A stretch of DNA of 64,000 bases, from NCBI GenBank assembly GCA_037576195.1, contig CM075101.1, positions 11,408,001 through 11,472,000 on the forward strand, given 5' to 3'. The notes below the pieces were generated by a model, which was not told the origin of the DNA, did not search any database, and saw only the letters and a list, made by a program, of their open reading frames with translations. Shown one piece after another: positions 55,448-64,000 of the stretch (the first letter of the stretch is position 1; each line of letters starts with the position of its first letter). A program made the translations under genes and the position numbers. Origin of the DNA: Phytoseiulus persimilis (Eukaryota > Arthropoda > Arachnida > Mesostigmata > Phytoseiidae).

Positions 55448-58400
55448 GTAAGTGAGAGAACTACAGAGAGCCGGAATTAGCGAAGAGTGAGCGACACCCA
55501 CCCTCCCTGTGCAATGATGGATGCCGGCGCCGTCGTGTGTGAGGCCGCCGCGGAACGAAAGAGAGATCGCACGGTTTAGAAGTTATTCCTCACGCGCCCA
55601 GCCATCCTTCCAGCTTATCGCTCGTCACAAAGATACCACGATTGAAATACAAGCCCGCTGATGCTCCACAGCACTCCTGGGATTCGTCTGCGATTTGTTT
55701 TCCTTGGGAGCCCGCCCGCCCGTTCGCCCCCCGTTCCGAACACCGAGTTTGCCTTCGTGGCCGCCTGGTTTCCATCCCGTGCACCGACGGACCGCTGCCC
55801 ACGATGATTATGATGTTCATTCAAACCTTTTTGGTCGGTCTGGTACATCACCAACGCTCCTCTTCTCCGTTCCGCGAGAAGTCTATTCAAAGATCCTTCG
55901 AGATCGTGGACGTCCGGCGCGTGCGAAGCCCATAGATCGCGAAAATATGCTCATCCTGTTCTTACTTGATAAAGTTCGACGATAGAATACCAGGAGGAGT
56001 CATCGGGCCATTCCTCCGCGAAGGAGTCGCACGATCGACTCACCAAGAGCGGTGCGCGAGAGTTTCGACGCATCGCCCGGAATGCCGCGATCCACGAAAG
56101 GTTCGCTGGTGCTCTCAAGGATTCCTTCTCTGGTCTGTGCATCCGTTCTTTGTTTGCTGTATCCGCATTAGGCTCGCAATTGGAAGCTTCCCGTAGTCGT
56201 TAACGAATGGAGCGATCGTAATGAAAGGGAAATCGTGCTGGAGTGGTTGAGCAATGATTTCGATCCAATCACACGGGGTGAAGGTCTCAGAGCTCGGATC
56301 TCCGGTAGTAAACGGACTCGTAAAACGACCGACTATTAATGTCGCGGATGATATATGAACACCTCCGGACCTCCATAACAGCATTTTCCCCCGTGTAGTG
56401 AGCATGGTGACTTGAGCGCGAACTAATAAACATCCAGTCAGCGGCTCAGCTGAGGATATTATGGACGCATTCAGAGATTCCATCGGGCTGAATCGGGCGA
56501 TCCACGTTGATGGCTGCTCCTCATTTCAAGGCCATCTCGCTGTTCTCCTCGACGACCGAACCTCTGGCATTCTGAAGACCGCGAAAAGATCGGATGAGCG
56601 GCTCGTGAGCGGCTGCCGAATCGAGAACAAAGCCGGAACCCCAATGTTTCCGCGGCAGCGGTCATGAATGTCTGATGGAAGCGTATCTGCCGCTGATAAA
56701 TGCTCGCGAACTATCCAATTTCAGAGTAATTAGATCTCGTGTGGATGAGCCAGCCGGATGGGGGAGTTTCTCGCGAGTTTAGCCGGCAGGTCGAGCCGAC
56801 GGGTCTTTCAACTAATGGAAATGATGGAGAGCATGTAGTACATATCCATCCTAGCTAGCAAATCTCTCTCATCCCACTCGCTGAGTCTTTCACTTCGGCT
56901 GCCGACCGGGCGGCGGGCTAGTTGGTCGCTCCCCCGCTCGTTCTGCCGGTTGGCCTGCCTGCCCGGCTCGTTGACTCGCGTTGCCAATACACGGTTTGCT
57001 TGAGTTCGCCTTTTGAAGTTACAGTCCGGTGAACGTGCATCACATGTCGGCGAACAATGACGTCTCTCAGTTGACTGGACACACTTTTCGGCGACCTATC
57101 CGACCAGGGAAGCCGACCAGACCAAGGTCACTGACGAGCAGACGCAACACGAGTTCTCTCGAACCGCCCCGGCCCAGGTTCCAGGAGAGCCGGTGGAATA
57201 CTGAGCCGGCCGGCGGTAAAGGAGCTTCGCAGTTATTCCGACCGGTTGGATCTTTCAGATCAATCGGGCGTCGACGGAACTCTCCGAAACAGTTCGAAAT
57301 GAGTGGTCGACAATGATGTTCGACGTCGTGCGAGAGACCGTAATCCGGGGATTTAAGAGGATCCCTCTGAACTCGAGGACATAATAGTTTTTCCTGCTCA
57401 TATTTTCGGCGGAAGGGAATGAAACACCGCCACTCTCCGTGGGAACCGTTCGGACAGTGCGTCGTGGACGGGATCCGGGGCGTTGCTGTCCTCGAAGGCG
57501 GCCAAAAGAGAAAAAAACAAGGAGGACGCTCGCGCGGCAACAAGTTTTCCCCCACTTCCTTCTCCGAACGACGAGGGAGTCCATCCGTCAACAAAGCCGC
57601 CGACGCCAAAACTGATTGCAGCCTCGAGACTCCTCTTTTCGTCCACACCATGTCGTGTGAAGTGGCGAGCGGAGTCGTACAATAAATCATGAATCTTCTG
57701 AACGCCGTAGATGGGATAAAATCAGCGGACGGCGCGATTCATTCGTCGTCCTTTGAGAATTTATAGAGAGAGCGAAGGCGAGAGGAGGCGTCCGCACAGC
57801 GAGGGAACGGATGTGAGCACGCGATTGTAGCCGTGAATGCCCAAAGCCAGCGCCGAGTTGAGTCTCACCGCCAGCAGAGGTTAAACAAAGAGGCCCCTCC
57901 GATCCGTTTAGCCCGAAGCCCGACACGGGCCTCAGCAGCGCCGCGCAGGCCAAGACAAATTCCACGGGGCTCGGATCCCGAGGCGCTGGTCCGGAACATC
58001 TAATTGAAAGTGCGACCCGAGAGGCTCAATTCTCGCCGTTGCAATCAACAAATTCCTCCCTGATCGCTGCGGAATGGAGTCCAGAGCATTTATTCGATTC
58101 GGCGGAACCGGAACGAGGCATCCGATCGTGACGTCGGCGCGTCCTCTCAGTCCCGAAACCAGAAGCTTCACCTCGTCATGTTGTCCTTGAAGAGCGTTGT
58201 TGATGCTGCCGTCAACAGGTCGACGACATCTCCGATGGATGTTGTCGGAGGCGCAAGAGAACAGTAGCGCCTGCTCTTTAGCTGGAGGTTCAGAGAGCGA
58301 CGGAGCGGGAGAAATCTTCTTTCGCGAAAGACATTCTATGTTGAAAACAAGTTTCGACATTGTTGTCCCATTGAAACGAGGACACATTGTCTAATCTTGG

Positions 58401-60384
58401 GAGGAGTTGGTTGGTTGGTTCGAGGAGAAGGTGGTGTACGAAAAGGAGCCCGGGACGGCGGAGACGCAGGATGCTCGAAGGAAAGTGGGCTCAAGCCGCG
58501 CACGTTGACTCTTTTAAAAATGCAGAACCCCTTACGATGCCGCCGACGACGACCTCCTTCCGACAGCGAGGGGCAGCAGGTGGCCGGTCATTCTTGTTGT
58601 GCGTGTGTAAACGATTTGTTCGGCGAGGGACGCGCGTTTGCATACTTCCACGTAAACGGACGCCTCTTATCGTTAGTTTATGTATGCACGCGCGCCGTAC
58701 ACCAGCGAAATACAGTAGTTGGATACCTCCGCCCTCGCTGCTAATAGAGTTTCTGAGTAGGATAGCACAGTTCGAAGCGGAAGACCGTCGCGATAAAGCC
58801 GGACACGAAGTAATCAAGCAACGGAAGTTCCCCTAAGCTCCCTTGAATTAGAGATAGAATCACCCGCCAGCCGCCGCCACCATTGTTTTGCGAGCAGTCG
58901 GGACCGCCGGAAACCTGGCTGGGCATTCCTGTCCGGACCACGACACGAGCGGCGTGAAAGACCCCCCGAATCGTGACAAGGGACATTCATTTGGAATCCC
59001 AGACCGGCTCTGCCGCCGACACATCCGAGCGGAGTTTGGGGAGTTGGCGAGTTTGGGATTTTCGATGACAGCGGGGAGATACGCGAGGAATATCTACACT
59101 CATACATGTATCTGTATGTGGAGCGGGACACACGTACTATAGTTTGCCGCAGGGACGACAAACGGTTCTCATCTTCACCATTGAAGAATATTATTGACCT
59201 TTTTTCGCTGGTCCGCGGTACGAGCGCATCGGAGCGGGAGGCTCGAAGTGGGGCATAAGGCCCAGGAACGGAACAAAAGGACGCGCTCTCATCCGCGTTC
59301 GGGTCCATCGGAGAGTTCGAGACGTGCAACTTGTTTCGCTCGGAAAGTTTCGTGAGAAAGGCGCTTCGGATGAATCACGTAAGCTTTCAAGTCGAGAGGC
59401 GATCCCCCCGCGCCAAGGTCCCGTCTCGTTCATCGCTTCGTGTTGAAAGTGCCAACGAGCATGTAAACATGCGATGAACGCGATCTGCGAGGCCCAGAAC
59501 TGCGAATGCAAGTTGAGCAATTCTGAATTACGAACAACTTGCGACTTTTCTTTGTTTCTTATCTTTCTTCTCCAGGTGGAAACCGCCGTCATCCGGCGTC
59601 GATGCCGCCCGACCCGAAGCCTTCTTAAGGAGCTCGGTTAGATAGCTGTGAAGCTTCAGATGGCCTCACGAAGATTTGGGATATTTTTCAGATTCACTCA
59701 CCGTGAAGTTTCGGCGGAGCCTTTTCTGCTGGCAAGACGGCCGGATTATGAGATGTCGAAGAGCTTTAATCTCGAGAGCGAGGATTTAAGCGCCGAGCCG
59801 ATAGAACTTTCGTAACGCCCCGCGAGCTCGTCAAGTTCACGAACGGGCTGTCGCGGCCACGCACTGCTCACCTCGGTGATGCGGCAGGAAAATAAATAAA
59901 CCTCACTGGTCGGTCGTTGTATCGAACGGCTCACGTTTTCCAACGAGCCTTCGCGGCGGACGGGAATTTTCACGAACCGATCAAGGCTCCGAGCACTGCC
60001 CGGATCGTCCCACCAGAGACGCCTCAGGGTTTCCCGTTGTCACGAATCCGGAACTCACGCGATTCTACCGAATGTTTGTACCGTGTATGACTAGCGCAGA
60101 GGGGGTTTGTTGTTCCAATGATGCTCACTTTGGAGTGGCGACCACGGTGGTGGAGTAGACTGGAGAGGGTTGCCTGAAAAGTGCTCGTGCGAGTGAGGGA
60201 AACTCAGCTCTATCCCGCGAACCCCAGGGGGCGCTGTTGACGTTTCTTACCACGTTCCTGGTTTTCCTCGAAAATGCTCCAGCAACACCACTGGGCTTCT
60301 TCAGGACTCCAGATGACCGATGCCAACACTCGAAGAAGTATCAGGCTGAGAATATCTCCCTGAACACGGGATACCATCGCTCAG
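55448..60384. other. No supported gene
   Basis: Many open frames under 210 codons occur on both strands (the longest is minus-strand 57067-57690), but none chains by splice phase or resembles a family. A plus-strand AATAAA is at 57682. The stretch is regarded as intergenic or intronic. Confidence 0.3.
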
Positions 60385-61351
60385 CATCTACGCTGCTTCG
60401 TACCCAAAACGTGGTTCGGATTCTCTGGGGATGAACAGGAACTAGTCTGCGGATACTTCCGTAGGCCTAGTGTCCTTCCCTCTGAGCCACTCAATCTATT
60501 CGAATGACTCGCTCCTGCGATCGGCTAGCTGTATCGGAAGGAGCGAGGACAGATCGTTCCAGATATCGGCTCCTGTATCGACTCGGGACGGCTCTAAGCC
60601 CGAAAGAAGACCGACCCGCCAAACACTATTTCACTCTTCCTCCTCCGTCCCGTGCACGTAGGTGCACGACGCTCGAGGACACAATCTTGACTGCGCTCTC
60701 AGCGTCATCCGTTCCGAGCAGGAGCCTCTACCTCGGCGTTCATTTGAGAGAAGGCATCATTGTGATGCGAATCCTGGGAACATCTTACACTGATTGAAGC
60801 TTCTGGACGCAAGGAAGAATGGCGGTGTCCTCTGTGAAGGCCCTGAAGGCCCAGTGTATGTCGTTGGGGGACGGCTCAGCTTGCTGTCGCTCATGAAAAG
60901 ATCATAAAAACAGGGGAGACCCCTGCACGAGTTGCACAGGACATTTACAACGAGGAGATATCGTGAGTTTATGAGCGAGTTAGCGGAGCCCAGTGCGCCG
61001 GCGACAGCTATGTCCTCATTTGAAAGATGACCTCCCCACAGCTTTGTTCTCCTTCTTCGCTGTGACACTGCGACATCCGAACCCGGGTCTGTTCAGACGA
61101 TGCATCGGATGTGAATCCACTGCAATCAGGATTCCCGAGACGCCTGAGCAAATCTCGCGGGTTTTTCAAGAGAGGCCATCAGAAAAGCGAGTCCCGCAGG
61201 CGTTTCCGCCCACAGATGACTCTTCAGCGCAAGAGACGAGCAAGTGAGGCAAACGCTGGTCACGGTTCGGATGGAAGTTGACGACGGGGAACTCACTCCG
61301 ACAGCCGACCCTGACTCATGCATCTGGAATTCACGTTTCCTGAGAAATTAA
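60385..61351 (+). CDS. Candidate 3' exons of an unrecognised plus-strand gene
   Basis: Two exons chain in phase 2: about 60855-60962 (TAQLAVAHEKIIKTGETPAR... to donor GATATC\|GTGAGT) and 61228-61351 (acceptor gactcttcag, translation DEQVRQTLVTVRMEVDDGE... to TAA 61349-61351). A further open segment after an acceptor at 60384 (CFVPKTWFGFSGDEQELV) may be an upstream exon but was not linked. No family is recognised. Competing frames on both strands also look acceptable here, so this is a proposal only. Confidence 0.25.
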
Positions 61352-64000
61352 ACCCGAAAAATGGTAATGTGGAATTGCCAAAACAAAGTCGAAAAGAGAT
61401 TTGACCGATCCCTCGAGTTTAGGGGCTCCCTCGTGGCCCTCGAGGGTGGCTATCCATAATTTCGTGATTGTGCACAAACATGACACGTCGATCATTCCTC
61501 CTGGGTTCGATCAGACGAGGATTCGTTCTGTCTGAAGGCAGTACCGCCTCCCGGAACATTGTCGATCGCGTACGCATGTACTGACACTGACGTGATGGGC
61601 CGGATGTTTGTTCCAATTTTCTTCTCCTTTCCGTTCTCGGGAAGCCGGCTGGACTCTCTTTTCAGCAACATAGAGGCCGTGACCTCGACCCACATGCTCT
61701 GTAAGCCTTACTTCACGGTTGCAACATCGTCCGTAAGAGAACTGCTGGCCTTGAACTTGAAGCCCGTGCCTGAGAATGAGTGTTCTCAGTTTGGTGAGAC
61801 TCACTGAGGTGCTCCGGTTTCCCGCTGAATCCAGCAAAGAACGAACCGCGGAGCGCAACACGAGAGCATGCCTTACGCCTAGACGGAAACTAATGGTCGA
61901 CTAGGAACTATCAGAGAGGTGAGAGGCCAAAACGACCGTATTCCCAGCTGAGATTCACGAAGGGAGCGAATGGCCGAAACGGAGCGTTTTTCATGCAATG
62001 CTTGTACGTTGGAACGAGCACTGTGCATGATTTACGACACGTCGGGTTCGCCACGGCATTTGCATGCAGCAGAGCATGTGCTCGCGGATCCGAACTCCCA
62101 GGACTGTTTGTTTCCGCCCTTCCTCCGAGCAGGGTTTGAGTGACAGCAAGAATCGGAGCAGTCTTTCGGAAATTTCTCGAAAACCCTGAAGCATGTTTCA
62201 CAGACCGCTTCGACTGGAATTCGAAGCCCCACAACGGCAAGCTGGCTCTGTACAGAGCCGTTGTTCCGGCTTCCCGAAGCGTGATAGAACGGTTGGTGGT
62301 AAACAGCGCCCTGTTCGAAGCAACTGGACAACGGGAGCGAACCGTCACGCTCGACCGGTCTTGAACGAACCACCGAAAGGTCCGACCCGCATCAGAGGGC
62401 GCGGCCTGGAACAGCTCTGCGATATCCGAGTTGGTCGCTTTAAAGTCAATTACGTCTCAAGGGGTGGAAAAACGCTACACCGAGCGCAAACTAGTTTTTC
62501 GGGTCAGACAACCAGGGAATAACTCAGCGGTAGCAGACCTCTCCCACCCTGTTTTGATTCCCTTCAACGCTCTCGAGAAGCGATGTTCAGTGTCACTGGG
62601 AGCTCTCAAGCCAAAGGAATCGAGTCTCGAGCTACATTGGCTTTACCCTCTGCTGTTGTTGCGCCAGAGAGCGGCGTCCGAGGCTGATTCTCTTGAAATT
62701 CCGATGAACCCACTTTCAAATGCCTGAGGGCTGATATTCAGATTCGAGAAAGTTTCTCAGTCGTCAAGGAGAATCTGAACAAACAAAGACCGTGCCGATG
62801 TCAAACTTCAGCAATTCCTTTGAATGAAGGAATTCCCCTCTTTTCCTTGGGGAGCTTGAGAGACTCTATTTCTGAGTGGTTTCTCGGAAAAACTGTATGA
62901 TGCCTTGCTTGGATACCCTATCATCACCCTTGGAGAAGCAACCAGACCGTCGAGACACAGGAACAGTCGCCCTGGTGGCAGGCATCGGAACATGCTTCCA
63001 GATGAAGGGCTGTCAACATTTTTGAAAAGTTGAAATTCCGATTTACAATCCCAGATTGGATTCAGCCGGAGCTTGCGGTCGCCCCCAGCGATGCTGTCTG
63101 TGTGCGTTGAAGTCGTACCCGTGCGCTCTTGACAGTCGATTTTGCATTCGTTCCGTTCCGAACTGCTGCTTTGGAACAGCGATTTCCGCTCTCCGGATAT
63201 GTATCAAAAGGAATCTCACTTCCAAGGTGTCAACTTTCTCCTACGAAAGGGTCGTGAGCGTAAAAGGGCTCTCGGAATGTTGTCTCTTCATACCTAACGA
63301 GTTTGCTCGATATTTCCTAATAGTTTTCGTCACAGGTCGCTGATTCACTGGCTCACTGTTCTTCAACGAGAAGAAAACTCATTCCCTCAACGCAACCCCC
63401 GGATACGGCTGCGCACATCAGAGTTTTCGAATGGCCGTGAATGAACGGGATATTCAGGAGTTCTATGATCCGTGTCACAATTCATTTGAGTTTTATCACC
63501 TGTTCTTCATCTTGTATCCAGAAGAGACTTTTAGCAAGCAAATTCCAAGAGTCGGGATCAGGTCCCAACACAAGCAAAGAATCAGTGTTAACACTGCGCT
63601 CACTGATCAGAACAAAGCTGCTTTCTCCGGGGTTCGATGGCGCTTGGCTTGAATCGTAGATCGCCTCTTCTAGTGATATCGAGACGATTCCTTTTGGCGT
63701 TCACTACATCATGCACTGAGCTGAATCACATTCAGCTACAGTAGGTATGGAAATGGAGAATAAATCACGATTTCGATAGCTCAGGAGCTGCTTTTCGAGT
63801 AATTTGCGCATGTTTCCGGAGAGAGCCACAGGGGAATCCCCCTAGTTTTGAAGATGATCCAAGTGAACCATAGTTTCGCTTCCCCTTGCTGGTGATTCAT
63901 CTCTGCTTCGCTAAGTTGAATGTCGGAGAGCTGGTTCTCTCAAAGGGGAACTCCATGGCGATTGGATCGCTGAATCTCCGAGTAAAGTCGTCGGTGAGCA
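61352..64000. other. No firmly supported gene to the right edge
   Basis: Open segments at 62140-62364 and 62431-62727 (+) and 61911-62348 (-) look protein-like in more than one frame, which is why none is called. At the right edge a plus-strand frame (from about 63885) reaches a possible donor GTGAGC at 63994, while the minus strand reads equally well, so I cannot decide strand. Confidence 0.25.

Noticed and set aside
60820..60910. Kelch-like reading (GPVYVVGGRLSLL) on the plus strand
   Set aside because: It ends in a stop after 36 codons and does not chain by phase, whereas an overlapping frame does.
63885..64000. Partial exon at the right edge
   Set aside because: Plus strand (…KGNSMAIGSLNLRVKSS to GTGAGC) and minus strand (…DPIAMEFPFERTSSPTFN to stop) are equally plausible, and the window ends before either can be tested.

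Overview
This window looks like nuclear DNA of an arthropod, probably a chelicerate and plausibly a mite. Genes are split by short GT-AG introns (about 40-260 nt, with a few of several kb), base composition is near 50% GC, and several genes are unmistakably animal. The proposal of a mesostigmatid or phytoseiid-type mite is inference from compactness and GC; nothing here names the species. I worked by translating both strands and asking whether adjacent exons agree in splice phase, so exon limits are predictions without transcript support.

Layout. 0-8 kb is gene-dense. A minus-strand gene starts at 56 and leaves the window. TIMM8 (945-1369, +) is a two-exon mitochondrial import chaperone. SPO11 (2009-5008, -) is complete in ten exons with its catalytic tyrosine and Toprim acidic residues. 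Directly upstream on the same strand lies an unrecognised gene (about 5009-6043, -) whose stop codon touches the SPO11 start codon. A C2H2 zinc-finger gene (6639-about 7214, -) follows. 8.2-17.4 kb is Mi-2/CHD4 (+), seven exons and 1,936 predicted residues, with CHDNT, two PHD fingers, two chromodomains, the SNF2 ATPase and C-terminal CHD domains.

17.7-22 kb holds two unrecognised, divergently arranged genes: a 301-residue protein (17782-18939, -) tail-to-tail with Mi-2, and a plus-strand gene (18962-21695) with an apparent frameshift. 22.4-54.05 kb is best explained as one minus-strand gene for a type I membrane protein: signal-peptide exon at 54 kb, a 26-kb first intron, then about 13 small exons (28.2-22.4 kb) encoding a diverged kelch-like beta-propeller, a Thr/Pro/acidic stalk, one membrane helix and a short tail. 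I do not recognise it as a named family, and it is the most likely undescribed item here.

The long intron and 54-64 kb are mostly non-coding. They contain purine/pyrimidine-asymmetric blocks, simple repeats, a tRNA-like SINE fragment and several weakly supported splice-flanked exon candidates. No CRISPR, rRNA, convincing tRNA, or transposase/reverse transcriptase gene was seen. Mi-2 (chromatin remodelling) and SPO11 (meiotic breaks) act in the nucleus and TIMM8 in the mitochondrial intermembrane space; they are neighbours, not a pathway.
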